A DNA stretch of 64,000 nt from contig CM033406.1 in the NCBI GenBank assembly GCA_019426215.1, forward strand, positions 5,657,001 through 5,721,000, read 5' to 3'. Each line of letters starts with the position of its first letter. Within the stretch, counting starts at the first letter, position 1. The position numbers and the translations under genes are program-made. The notes below the pieces were generated by a model. The model saw nothing but the letters and a program-made list of their open reading frames with translations, did no database searches and was not told the origin of the DNA. Shown here one piece after another: positions 44,223-56,376 of the stretch. Origin of the DNA: Buddleja alternifolia (Eukaryota; Streptophyta; Magnoliopsida; Lamiales; Scrophulariaceae).

Positions 44223-44236
44223 AATTACACATTGAA

Positions 44237-44957
44237 ATGGTCATTCAGTACCCCTTCATCTACAGCTTGTCTCACGTCATCTTCTTTGTCAGGATGAAAA
44301 TTGATGAATATACTAACAGATACGTTTAGAAGAGGAAATCAGTCAAAGTAGGACTAAGTGGAAAGTAACAATTGAAAATTCTAAAAGGGATTAATGAATC
44401 CATGTAAACAAAATATTAGCAAATTGTCCTCCAATGAATTGAAAAGCAAAGGCAATGTTTGGTTATGTTTTCATATCATGTTTGGTTCAAAATTCTCATC
44501 AAATCATGTTTAGTTCACAAAATATTTGGTCAAAAATATACTACTTTTTTGGTCTAAAAAAACATAATAGTTATTTTCCATCTTTCTACACCTACTTTGT
44601 CCCTACACTCCTCTCTATGTGCTCTCTCTCTTCTCTCTCCCTCTAACAGACAAAAATTTCATAATTTGACTGTTACAGTAACTTTGTTCTCTCTGGAAAC
44701 AAAATCAAACATTATCTCACAAAAAAAACACACCCAAAAACCAATTCCCAAAATAAAATCAAACACAATCTCATCAAACACGCACGTATCCCCATAAATT
44801 TCTCACCAATAATTCTCACCAAAATACCATCCCAAAACATAACCAAACATAGCCAAAGTGTCCTCTCAGGAATTGGAAAGCAAACCAAGCAAAAAAAATC
44901 ATAATCCGACAACCAAATGCATTCTTAGTTAAAACTTAAGGGGGTTATAATTCTTTC
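44237..44957. other. AT-rich intergenic DNA left of element C
   Basis: No credible gene. A pyrimidine-rich stretch lies at 44575-44645. GGTTATGTTTTCATA-like words near 44460 and AACATAACCAAAC near 44836 are roughly inverted copies (TTTGGTTATGTTTT / AAAACATAACCAAA), so a TIR element at about 44455-44850 is possible but not defined. Confidence 0.35.
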
Positions 44958-46431
44958 TGTTAGGAATTTCATGTTAGATGTTTTGATGATAACAAGATAG
45001 GATTTTATGTTAGACCCCAAAATATAATGTAAGTTTATGTTTCATAGATCAATTGTATAAGCGTTTGAAAGTATGTAATTTTGTTAGATTTGTAATTTTT
45101 ATCTTTATAGATTTTAGACTAAGTATTAGATACCGAATCGCTAATAGAATTCTAGGTGAGTCTATTAGAGAAAAAGTTGAAGATCAGCGTCTGAAGTCAA
45201 ATGAAGATGAAAATTTATCCTTAGCGTCTGTCAAACGCTAAAGGACTATTTCAGGATTCATGGATCAAGCGCTCAAAGCACTCTAGCTATCAATATCAGA
45301 TTCACCTGAAATAAATCCTCAAGTCATGAAGGACTTAAATGTAATCATTCAACGGACATTGATTTCTAACGGAAAATAAATTCAAATGCATTAAATGCCT
45401 GATAAGTGCATTAAAAGTGATAAACTATTTGACTTGTGGACAAGCCACCTTTTGACTAGATTGTCAGAAATTCGGAGTTTATAGCTGCTCCCGTCCAATC
45501 GGAACCAGTAGAATTTCAGGAATGTCAGAGAAAAGGTAAAATCACGCGCCGCGTGAAAGGCACGCTTTCACATGTGTCCAACGAACAATTTTCAAGAATT
45601 GCCTATAAATACCTCACTCTAGCTAACCCTAAAGAATTTTGCTGAACTTCTCTGTCAAAGAAAAAGCTTAGAAACTCCATAGCCAAAAATCTTTCAAGCT
45701 TTTTACACACATTTCATACAGTCACAAATATCTCAATCATCTTCCAAAGAAGAAACCTAAACTCTTACCGAGATATTCCGAGTTGTTTGATCTTTCCAAA
45801 AGCAAACAAACCCTTGTGATAAAACCCTCAACCTTTCATCTGAGTGAGAAAGTTGTTGAAACCCCTTACAGACAGTATTTCTGAGTGAGAGAAGCTTGTA
45901 GAAGAAGATTTTCATTGGTGCTGAAATCTGTGTGATCAAGGAGCCCGAGATCATTTTCACTTATTTACTACCTTGTAGAAGATTCTGTGTGATTCTTTGA
46001 TAATCAACTTAGTAAATTCCCTCCAAGTGAAAAAGGAGAAGAAGGACGTAGCTGGGATTACATCTCCCAGTGAACCTTATATATCTTGTGTCATTTACTT
46101 TCATTATTGTCTTGTTTTATATTATTTTATCTATTCTGAAAAAGACAAGCTAAATTTGCTAAGCGACTATTTAACCAAAACGAACGCTAAAGCTTTAAAA
46201 TCATTTCCGCTGTGCTAACCCTGATTAAGCGATCTAAGCGTCACCCTACTTTGGTAAATTGCTAAAATCACTAAATCTAAGTTATCTTTACTGAAGCGTC
46301 TGACCCAAGCGCTCAGCTTTCTATGCGTTCTAATCTTTAAAAGTGAAACGAAATTTTTGAAGTCGAAAAAGACTTCAGGGTCTATTCAACCCCCCCTTCT
46401 ATACCCTTTCGTATGCCACTTGGGACCACCA
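44958..46431 (+). repeat. 5' LTR of element C
   Basis: 1474 bp, TGTTAGGAATTTC to GGGACCACCA. Clearly related to the LTRs of A and E but with many substitutions. Has TATAAATA near 45604 and a TCACGCGCCGCGTGA palindrome near 45541. Confidence 0.92.
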
Positions 46432-46433
46432 TG

Positions 46434-46446
46434 TGGTATTAGAGCG
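46434..46446 (+). other. Primer binding site of element C, one mismatch
   Basis: TGGTATTAGAGCG; the C at position 7 of the normal TGGTATCAGAGC is T, as by deamination. It may weaken priming. Confidence 0.85.
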
Positions 46447-46542
46447 CTTGGAGTTGAAACCTAAGCGTTTCCGAGCATAACTGCTTGTTTAGATCCATTT
46501 TTTAAAACTTAGTTGCTTTAAAACTCTCTCTCAAAATATCTC

Positions 46543-48604
46543 ATGGCTTTTAACAAAAGGCCTAAGTTGGTAGAGTCAAACTATGATTCTTGGAAACTTA
46601 GAGCATTCGCGTATTTATGTTCTTGCGATAATGAAATGTGTGATGTAATTTCAGATGGCCCCATTCAGATTATGAAAGTTGTAACTCGAGCCCCTGGAGC
46701 AACCGAGGCTACTCCAAATGGTTATGTCGAGAAACCCAAGTTAGAATGGACGCCAGATGATCGAAAAAGAGCAAATCTAGATAATGTTGGACGAAGTGCA
46801 CTTTACTCAGCATTAGGAGACAATGATGCATTGTTCAACAAGATCAAGCAATGTAAGACTTCCAAAGAAATATGGGATAAGTTGGCTATAGTGTGTGAAG
46901 GTTCAACACAAATGAAGGAGAACAAGCTCTCCATACCCATGCAAAGATTTGAGCACTTTAAGATGCAGAACAACGAGACGCTAGAACAATTGGACGCAAG
47001 GTTTACTTTGCTCATTATAGAGTTAGCGTCATTAGACAAAGAGTTGACCAACAAGGAAATGGTCAATAAGATTTTCAGAAGTCTTCCAAGCAAGTATTTG
47101 ATTAAGACTGTTGCTATGAGAGAATCACAGACATTGGAGACTCTTACTCCAGAACATGTATTTTTAGAATTAAAGGCATTTGAGTTCGAATTAGGTGAAG
47201 TCAGCGACACATCGACTTTAGTGGATGAATCAGTAGCATTAATCGCTACCACCAAAAGCAAGGGTAAAGCGATTAGTGAGGTAAAAGTGACAGAATCAAA
47301 TGAAGAAAAAGAGATGGCTTTATTGGTCAAGAAATTCAAGAAATTTCTAAGATATGAAAAGAGAAATCTCATTGGACAAACCTCATTCCAAACCCCTCCC
47401 CCAGCACCAGCGCCTCAGTATCAAGCGCCAGTATATTCTGCATCTCAACCAGTAGCGCCAGTTCCTTATCAAGCGCCTACAACTCCTACTCAGAATCTCT
47501 CAGCGTCAGATGGTTCAAAGCGATTAACCACTGAACAGAAAATGAAAACTAATTTGTGTTAGGAAACCAGGGCACTACCAGGTAAATTGCCCTTATCTAA
47601 ATGTGTCTAAGCCCACAAGGCAAGACTATGGGGATAGAAACCAATTCAGGAGCAACCTTCGTCAACAAGGTTTGCTAGCGAAATCTGAACCATTCTCCGC
47701 ACCTGAAGAGGATTTGAAATCATCAGATGAAAGTAGTGATGATGAGCCAACAAGCGACTCGGCGTTGATTTGTCTTATGGAAAGAGATGATGAAGCGTCT
47801 GACGATTCACTACCAGAGGTAACCACTGAATTATCTCATCCTCTTTCTTATGATAAATTGCTTGACAAAGTTAATGAATACTCACTTAACAACATTGAGG
47901 TTTCTTGCTCTAAGATTTTGGATACAGCTGATAGGCAAATCCGAATTATTTCTGACACTCGAAGCCGTGATATTTCCAACGCTGCTACAAAGAGCACAAT
48001 CGCAGTCATGGATACCATATCACCGCTGATCACTTCTCTTTCTGAAGAATTCAACTGGACGCTTGCGCAGAATGCTTCAGTTGATACTAAGCGACACACT
48101 ACTTCCGATCAAGCCTCTCAAAGTATCGCTGAACAAGTTGCCCTTTTGATTGTAGAAGTCAGGCTTATGCGTCGAGATATCGCTGACTTGAAGACATACT
48201 TTGCTGATGTCAAGAAAGAGGAAGATAAAGAAAAGTCCAAGGCAATAGCTAAAACAGATAATAAACATTGGCGATCAATGTTTGATAAAATAGTGAGCAT
48301 AAATAAGATGCTAACTAAAAAGAGAAAACCAAGATATTATCTAGGAAGATACTTGCTTTCGAACTTGGACATCGACTTTTTGGAGAGTATGGGATTTCAT
48401 CCTTATGCCGGACCGCTTAGACGACCTATCAATTGGAAACCATCCAACGATAGAAGACAAGACATCTATTATGACTTAATTCGTGAACTTGGTATTCCTC
48501 CAAGGAAATGGGAAGACAGGCTGAAGGAACTGAATGAAAGTGCTAGACAACGAAGACATGACTATGATGAACTCCAACATACCACTATGATAGACATTGA
48601 TTGA
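46543..48604 (+). pseudogene. Gag fused to third-gene C-terminus, element C
   Basis: 46543-47562 is Gag up to the first Cys of the zinc knuckle. There 8 nt are missing compared with A (after TTTGTGTTA), which brings an immediate stop and shifts the frame. Gag continues at 47603 in the new frame (DRNQFRSNLRQQGLLA, SDESSDDEPTSDSALI). At about 47880 it switches, without losing frame, into the C-terminal region of the third gene (SKILDTADRQIRIISDTRSRD, coiled-coil-like EQVALLIVEVRLMRRDIADL, then RELGIPPRKWEDRL). A TGA at 48602-48604, where A has CGA, ends this frame; the older stop is at 48668. Apart from these two lesions the fusion reads through about 700 codons. It may have encoded a particle protein for a non-autonomous element; that is inference. 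Confidence 0.85.
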
Positions 48605-48921
48605 TTCCTTATGGACTTAGCAAATGAAATCTACCAAGGAGTAGAAAACACAAAGCGACAGAAAAAATGAATGCTTCTTATCTCTTTTATTTCTGTTGTC
48701 CCTTTCAATTATCTTATATTCAGTATAAATCATGTATGCTTATCTTTCTATATAAATGAATAATTTATCGCTGAAACAACTTGTTGAGGCTAATCTAACA
48801 TTTGCCAACTTTACTAACTTTCCAAACGCTAACTTATATTTATTTGGGCTTTTCTTTGAACTCTTAATCTATAAAAGAGTTGTAAGAATTAAAGTCTTGA
48901 CATCATCAAAAACGGGGAAAT
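48605..48921 (+). other. 3' untranslated part and polypurine tract of element C
   Basis: AT-rich spacer after the fusion frame. The polypurine tract AAAAACGGGGAAAT (48908-48921) has one C where A has G. Confidence 0.7.
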
Positions 48922-50433
48922 TGTTAGGAATTTCATGTTAGATGTTTTGATGATGACAAGATAGGATTTTATGTTAGACCCCCAAATATAATGTAAGTTT
49001 ATGTTTCATAGATCAATTGTATAAGCGTTTGAAAGTATGTAATTTTGTTAGACTTGTAATTTTTATCTTTATAGATTTTGGACTAATTATTAGATACCGA
49101 ATCGCTAATAGAATTTTAGGTGAGTCTATTAGAGAAGAAGTGGAAGATCAGCGTCTGAAATCAAATGAAGATGAAGATTTATCCTTAGCGTCTGTCAAAC
49201 GCTAAAGGACTATTTCAGGACTCATGGATCAAGCGCTCAAAGCACTCTATCTATCAATATCAGATTCATCTGAAATAAATCTTGAAGTCATGAAGGACTT
49301 AAATGCAATCATTCAATGGACATTTATTTCCTACGGGAAATAAATTCAAATGCATTAAATGCCTGATAAGTGCATTGAATGTGATAAGCTATTTGACTTG
49401 TGGACAAGCCACCTTTTGACTAGACTGTCAGAAATTCAAAGTTTATAGTTGCTCCCGTCCAATCAGAACCAGCAGGATTTCAGGAATGTCAGAGAAAAGG
49501 TAGAATCACGCGCCGCGTGAAAGGCACGCTCTCACATGTGTCCAACGGACAATTTTCAAAAATTGCCTATAAATACCTCACTCCAGCTAACCTTAAAGAT
49601 AGAGAGATATACGTACATGCACAAGAAAATTTTGCTGAAATTCTCTGTCAAAGAAAAAGCTTAGAAACTCCATAGCCAAAAATCTTTCAAGCTTTTTACA
49701 CACACTCCATACAGTCACAAATATCTCAAACATCTTCCAAAGAAGAAACCTAAACTCTTATTGAGATATTCCAAGTTGTTTGATCTTTCCAAAAACAAAC
49801 CCTTGTGATAAAACCCTCAACCTTTCATCTGAATGAGAAAGTTGTCAAAAACCCCTTACATGCAGTATTTCTGAGTGAGAGAAGCTTGTAGAAGAAGATC
49901 TTCATTGGTGCTGAAATCTGTGTGATCAAGGTGCCCGAGATCATTTTCACCTATTTACTACCTTGTAGAAGATTCTGTGTGATTCTTTGATAATCAACTT
50001 AGTAAATTCCCTCTAAGTGAACAAGGAGAAGAAGGACGTAGCTGGGATTACATCACCCAGTGAACCTTATATATCTAGTGTCATTTACTTTCATTATTGT
50101 CTTGTTTTATATTATTTTATCTATTCTGTAAAAGACAAGCAAAATCTGCTAAGAGACTATTTAACCAAAACGAACGCTAAAGCTTTAAAATCATTTTCGT
50201 TGTGCTAACCCTGATTAAGTGATCTAAGCGTTACCCTACTTCGGTAAATTGCTAAAATCACTAAATCTAAGTTATCTTTACTGAAGCGTCTGATCCAAGC
50301 GCTCAGCTTCCTAAGCGTTCTAATCTTTAAAAGTGATACAAAATTTTTGAAGTCGAAAAAAACTTCACGGTCTAGGGTCTATTCAACCCCCCCCCCCCTT
50401 CTATACCCTTTCGTATGCCACTTGGGACCACCA
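48922..50433 (+). repeat. 3' LTR of element C
   Basis: 1512 bp, TGTTAGGAATTTC to GGGACCACCA. It is followed by CTTTC, the target duplication. It carries a C-run near 50388 and a segment near 49598-49620 that the 5' LTR lacks. Confidence 0.92.
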
Positions 50434-51365
50434 CTTTCTATTTCAAAAAATGTCGCGAGTAAAATTTCCGAACTATCTACAAATGAGATCTTTTGTCATA
50501 AGTCATGTTACATCTTCTATTGTGAAGGTATTAAGTGAATAATCATTACACTTTTTACCTAAAATAAAACATTCAAACACACTTTTAATATTATTTATTT
50601 ATTGCATTAAAAAATTCCTATTTGTTCTCTGAAAAATGAAATTTAGTGTCCATTCAATTGGGCGTTATATAGTATTAGTCACGTATCATATTTCGTATCT
50701 TGCATCATTTGGAACCAAGATATGTGATCAATTTGATGGTCAAGTTGGGATATTGGAAGGTAAATGCCTTCTAATTGTTGGCTACTATGTCTAATATGAA
50801 TAGTGAAAAAATCTCATTTTCCAAAGAAAATATGTGAAAAATGTCAATCAAACCCATCTTTTAAGAAAATTTGATATATTTTATAGGGAACTAGTAAATA
50901 AACCTAGTTGAAATAATTCATTGATATATAAATATTGTCCGCTGAAAATGTTCTATATTAAGAATTACAATAGTAATTCAATTAAGGTAAATTATTATTC
51001 AATAAAATATAATATCTAAATAAATTAAGTATTGACTGCATGAAAGATTGAATTAATACATAAAAAACCACTTATTTTGAAAATTGAAACCTAAATAATA
51101 ATGCAAACAAATAAATTCTTATATATAAATTCATGTTTCATTTATTCATTCTCTTGTTTAAATTTTATGTTTGATATTTTCTTCTTTTCTTTCCCCCTCT
51201 TTAGTTTTTTGTGTACTTGAAACTGTCTCCCCCCTGCCGCAACTGGCTGGAGGAACTGATCTTTTATTATGACTAAAAAATTGGATATCTACGTAATTTT
51301 GTTTAATTCATATATATATATATATATATTTTGCTTTCTCTATTTTCTAAAACAACCATAACTCA
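50434..51365. other. AT-rich DNA between elements C and D
   Basis: No gene, RNA gene or clear repeat boundary is seen. A short (AT)n run lies at 51311-51329. Confidence 0.5.
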
Positions 51366-51495
51366 TGGTTGTCCCAAGTGGCATACGAAAGGGTCCAGAA
51401 GGTGGGGGAGGAAGGGTTGAATAGACCCTGAAATCTTTTTCGACTTAAAATTTTTTGTATTCCTTTAAAGATTTTGAACGCTTAGAAAACAAAGA
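51366..51495 (-). repeat. Terminal fragment of a Sirevirus-family LTR
   Basis: About 130 bp matching the 3' end of the family LTR in minus orientation (TGGTTGTCCCAAGTGGCATACG, then the G-rich run and GGGTTGAATAGACCC). It stands directly before the complete LTR of element D, whose end shows the same features starting at 51496. It could be the stump of an older LTR into which D inserted, or a local duplication. Confidence 0.7.
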
Positions 51496-53164
51496 TGTTG
51501 GTCCCAAGTGGCATACGAAAGGATCTAGAAGGGGAGGGGGGGTTGAATAGACCCTGAAGTCTTTTTCGACTTCAAAAGATTTCGTACTGAAATTGTTTTT
51601 TTTGGACGCTTGAAAAAGTAGACGCTTGACTTAAGCGTTCACTTAAAATATAGGCGCTTTGGTGAAGCGTCTAACGAAGACTGTTTTTATAAAGTTAACT
51701 TAGATTTCAAGAATTGAATACTTTAACCGAGTAGGTTTGAGCGTTCAGTTCTTTGATCAGTGTTAGCACAGCAGAATGATTTTTGTAGCCTTCTTTTAAA
51801 AACTTTAGCGTCACAGAAAGTTTTTTAGTGCTTAGCGTTCGATTGTGTTTTACTTAATCTGTTTATGCAATGATATGATAGATAAAAGAATTGACTGAAA
51901 AGTAAATGACACAATATTTGTAAGGTTCGTTGGGTGGTGTAATCCCAACTACGTCCTTCTTCTCCTCGAACACTTGGAGGCAATCCACTAAAATGATTCT
52001 CAAAGAATCACACAAAATCTTCTACAAATTAGGGAGAGATGGATGTCGATGACTTGAGCTCCTTGATCACACAGATTTCTGCTCCAAATCACTTCAATCC
52101 CCTTGCTTCTTTCACCCAGAAATATGGCAAGTATCCAACTTCGACTTCACACAGATCGCGAGGCTTGGATAGGGATTTTTCTAAAAAGGGTTTGTTTGAT
52201 TTTGATGAAGTTCAAACAACTGGAAATATCTCAGTAGTAGTATAGTTTCTCCGAAAAGAATGTTTGAGATATTGGGTTGACTGTCTCAGGATTTGATGAA
52301 AAGTAAGGAGAATATTTTCTTGAGTATTCTGGCTTTTCTGAGAGTTTAAGGAATGAGACTTCAATGCAACAACAATTTGGCTTGATAATTGTTCTCTCTG
52401 TGTTTGGCTTGTTGTTGAAGTTCTATTTATAGGCATTCTTAGAAAAAGTGTCCGTTTGACACATGCAAGGGCGCGTGTCTCTCACTTCCGCGAGTGAACA
52501 TCTTTTGTCCTTTTTCCTGAAAATCTGCTGCACAAAAGTTAGTGCTGCAGTCTTTGAATAGATGACAGTCCAATAGGGTGGCTTCTCCGTACGTCTGAAA
52601 GTGCTTATCACATTTAATGCTCTTATCAGCATTTAATGCATTTGAAATAAATGCCCGTTGGATTTTAATGCTCTGAGAATATTTGCATTAAACTCCTTCC
52701 GATCTGACGCTTCAGGAGAATGTTTGTCATTTGATAGACGCTTCATTCATGAGCTGAAAGTTTGGAGGACTATTTAATGTTTGGACGCTTGGAAAAGTCT
52801 TCAGACTTCATTTAGAAGTGTAGACGCTTGAGGAGTCTTCAATCTTCGTTACTTGACACCTCACTCAGAACATGTCAGGCGCTTAGAGTAAACTTCTTCA
52901 AACTTCATTCACTATTGATTTCTTGGACGCTTGAAGTCTTCAGATTTCGCCGTCTTGATAAGCTCACTCAGAAAGTATCAAACGCTTAATCTAACCGACT
53001 TCTTGATCTAAGAATGTCAAAAGTAAATGATAAAATAGAGCCTATACATTTCTAATGTTCAAACGCTTATACAAGTATCTATGAAATTTAAGCGTACATA
53101 ACTTTGGGGTCTAACAAAATTCCTAATTGTCATCATCAAAATCTTAACATGAAATTTCCTATCA
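51496..53164 (-). repeat. 3' LTR of element D
   Basis: About 1669 bp on the minus strand, from TGATAGGAAATTTC to GGGACCAACA. It shares the start, the C-run (G-run on the plus strand near 51528-51542) and the CACTTGGGACCA end with the LTRs of A, C and E, but the middle is strongly diverged and longer. It is very rich in GACGCTT words. The polypurine tract lies next to it at 53165-53178. Confidence 0.85.
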
Positions 53165-56100
53165 ATTTCCCCCTTTTTGATGATGGCAATACTCACTTTT
53201 TTATAGTTCAAGAGTTACGACAGCCAAAGTTAATAAGCGTTATGTTAGTAAGTTAGAGTTAGTTAAGCTTCAACGAGATGTTTCAGCTGAAAAAAGTACT
53301 TTATATATATTCGGAGAATTCATACATTTTACAAACTGTGTAGAAACAAAAGAGAAGATTAAATTACAAAGAACTATCATGATCTACTTTCTTCTGGTAC
53401 AAATCTGATCATTTCTGTTCTGATGGCTTCTTCGATGAGATCTTGAAGGGTGATCATTATCTGATGATCTCTGTCAGTTACGAAGCAATTTTCCCTTTTT
53501 CTCCTTGTTTCATACATTTTATGCTGTCGATCCCATTCGGATGGATCAATACCCATATGCCTAAGCACTGCTCTGAACGCTTGAGAAAAGTCAGAGAACT
53601 CCATTTCCACAGCCAAGTCTTAAGGAGTAGTAGGCTCTGGAAGTGGCGCTCGCTCCATCGGTATATTGAATTGTTCAAGTAACGCTTGAGATGGCACAGG
53701 TATATCTGCTCTGAAAGCGATGAGAGGAAAACCAGTTCTTGTACTAGGAATTCCCATGGCGGCAACCCATGAAGGGTAATTGGATTCGGGCAAAGGAGGA
53801 GGAGGTGGCAAGAAGACAAAATCTTGTGGATTTTTCGGCTCTGGACGCTTCACTTCTTGGCGCTTAGAACTTGATTGAGCTCTTGAACTTGCAGGAGCTT
53901 TCCTCTTTTCCCCCTTATTGCCATCATCAGCCTTTACTGCATTTTCAGTAAGAATGGCAATTTGAGCGGCCATTTGGGCCATGGATGCAGCCAACACATC
54001 AAACTTTGCTTCAATAGATTCTTTCACTGCAATCTGGTTGGCTGCAAGTCCATCGATCATCGTCTGCATACGAGAAATAGTGGCATCTACGACAGCATCA
54101 GCAGCTCCGCGCATATGAGCAGCTTGAGCGCTCATATTCTCCTTCTCGATCTTAGCCAAGTTTTCCTTGATCCAGTGAAGAGATTCTGCATGATTTGACG
54201 CTTGAGCGTTCATCTCTTCCAACGCGTCAGTGAGGAGAGGCACAAATGTTTGAAACACATTTTGAGAGGTAGCTTATTGTTTAAATTTTGAAGTGTTTTA
54301 GTGACTCTAGAGATGGTTGTTGAAATTCTGGATCGAATACAGACTGATGGATTTCCATCCCAGCAGTCTCAGGAACAGTTGAAGTTGAAGCGTCAGGCAC
54401 AGCCTCGGGTTGAGATGCTTGAATTGGTTCCACTATTGACGCTAAGGCAACTTCTGCATCAGATGTGGAAGGTAAAGAAGGGACAGTAGTTAGATAACTA
54501 AAGTCAGAGAATCTGAAGTTGAGCCTTCCAAAATCTGAATCAGCATACTCCGTTGAGGAACTGTTGATTAACTCATTTACTCGAGAAACAGGAATGGTCG
54601 AGAAATCCCTTAAAGTTCGGATTGGAGTGTCCAGTGCTATGAGCCATCCTGGTCCTAAGATCTGTAGCATGTGATTAACAAAGATCTTGCACCGTGGAGC
54701 CTTAATAAAGAATAGAGCATCGTCACGTGAAGTGAATGAGAAACGTAGCACACTATCTTTTGGCATCTCCGATGGACGCTCAGACTCTGATACGTACATT
54801 GCCATGTATTCTTCAACGTAAGGCAGGGCTGCAAGCGAGATGTCCGGATTTCTCTCGAGTAAAGAGAGTACATAGTTATAGTGTTCTATCAGTTCCTGTC
54901 GGAAAGAGGAGAGCAATGGATACCCAAAAAGATGGCTTCCTCAGATTTGCAGTGAAGACGTTGTCGAAATCCCGTAACGGAGGGAGCATCTTCAACATAT
55001 GTCTGATGTTGTCTTCCTGCTGGCCAGGTGTAAGCGTCAAATCTGAAATAGGCTTTGTTCCGCTTGTTGACGCTTGGCCACAATAATTGATTGGCAAATC
55101 TGCAATCCTAGCCAACGCTTCACGCAGAAAGCGTTCAATTGGTTGACGGAAAGATGATAAGAGAGCAAGTGGGCCAACTCTTGCTTCTCGGCGCTGTAAG
55201 CAATATCGAGCAAACTGTCTTCTTTTATCTACCATGCCAAGTGTGAACAGGTGAGGTTCCATGACCAGTTCTTCAAATTTGTAATGCTGACCGATGTAGG
55301 TTTCACACCAGGTAACCTCATTCATGCAGAAGGTTGTGCCTGCATTCAGAATGGCACGAAAGCCTTCATGATGAATATCTCGGATGGCTTCAAAGCGATG
55401 CTTGTCAGGCTGATAGTTTGCATTCAGGACGCTTTGTAAGAAGTAATCAGCCTCCTCTCGAATAAGAGCATTTAGAGAGGCAGGACGCTCACCGATATAA
55501 GGACTTTTATTCTTCCACAATCTTAGGGGATTTGGAAGACTCTTATTAGCAGCACTGTGCATGACTGTAGGAAAGTGGGAATAACCTTCTTTGTTTAAAA
55601 TTTCCTCTTTAGGATTTAAAAACTCCACAAGTAGACGCTCATAGGCCCTAATCTTGTAGTTTCTTGGAGCAAAACCTGAAGGCTTACTGCGTCCCATATC
55701 CAGAAAGTAAGCTAAGTCCACATCCCCTTGTGGAATTTTATCAGTACCCCATTTTTCAAAAATCTGTATAGAAGCTGGGGTAGGTGGTAGAGGATCTCCA
55801 TTGGCCAGTGCCAAGTAGTATGCAAATTCAACGCTTGTGACTTCATTGCTAAACAGCATTTCCACAAGAGCCCGATCTCTATCAATTATCTTGGCTAAAT
55901 CATTTTCAGCGACGATGTAGCGTTCTTCATTATAGCTAACTGGAATGAATTCTTCTTCAGGGACTGGAGGCATGAAGTTGACAGAGTGATCAATTGTTCT
56001 GGAGGGGTCCAGACTGAAGAAGTGCCTTGGCACAGGAGAACTCTCTATTGATTTTGTAGCGTCTTCAGCAATGCTCTGATCTTCTGAGATTGCCTCTGCT

Positions 56101-56376
56101 GTAATCAATGTTGTTGGTGGTGGGGAAGCTTCCTTTGAGATAGGATCCTCAATGTCCAAAGTCATGCTTCTGACAACATCTTTGGCAATGGCCACCACTT
56201 CAGTCAAGTTGACATCCAGATGGACATCAGTTGACGCTTCAGTCGCAGCTGGAATAAGAGCTGAGAGAGAAACATCCTCTATAAGAGCAGGATCTTCTAC
56301 AGATGTAGGAACGAAAGAGCTGTGGGAAGAAATAAACTTACCCTGAGAACTTGTCTCAACAACAATACTTTGAGCG
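53165..56376 (-). mobile_element. Element D: truncated, diverged Sirevirus relative
   Basis: Minus-strand remnant consisting of the polypurine tract (53178-53165), a short 3' spacer and most of a third gene. At 56377 it is cut by the 5' LTR of element E; gag, pol and the 5' LTR are absent from the window. If they survive they lie beyond element E. Divergence from A in protein sequence is high, so D represents another subfamily. Confidence 0.85.
53377..56376 (-). pseudogene. Third gene (envelope-like position) of element D, decayed
   Basis: Read on the minus strand: an exon 2 end (56376-56342), a putative 81-nt intron (56341-56261) and a large exon (56260-53377). Shared landmarks with element A's third gene include VVAIAK, GYSHFPTVMHSAANKSLPNPLRLW split as in A's GYSALPS...NPLKLW, FRQPIERFLREALA, DDALFFIKAP with LGPGWLIAL, and RHMGIDPSEWDRQ near the end. 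It has frameshifts near 54940 and 54270, and an in-frame stop at about 53620. The tail contains an Ala/Gln-rich coiled-coil-like stretch and an FLPPPPPLPE proline run. It is not functional but confirms that the gene and the second intron are old features of the family. Confidence 0.8.

Larger units (their letters stand above)
44958..50433 (+). mobile_element. Element C: internally deleted Sirevirus-family element with gag/third-gene fusion
   Basis: A 5.48-kb element with both LTRs (44958-46431 and 48922-50433), a primer site and a polypurine tract, flanked by CTTTC at 44953-44957 and 50434-50438. The interior has gag joined to the C-terminal part of the third gene; pol is entirely absent. It is therefore non-autonomous and would depend on enzymes from A/E-like relatives. 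Its LTRs differ from each other more than A's do, including an extra segment near 49598-49620 in the 3' copy, so it is older than A or its LTRs have been exchanged. Confidence 0.92.
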
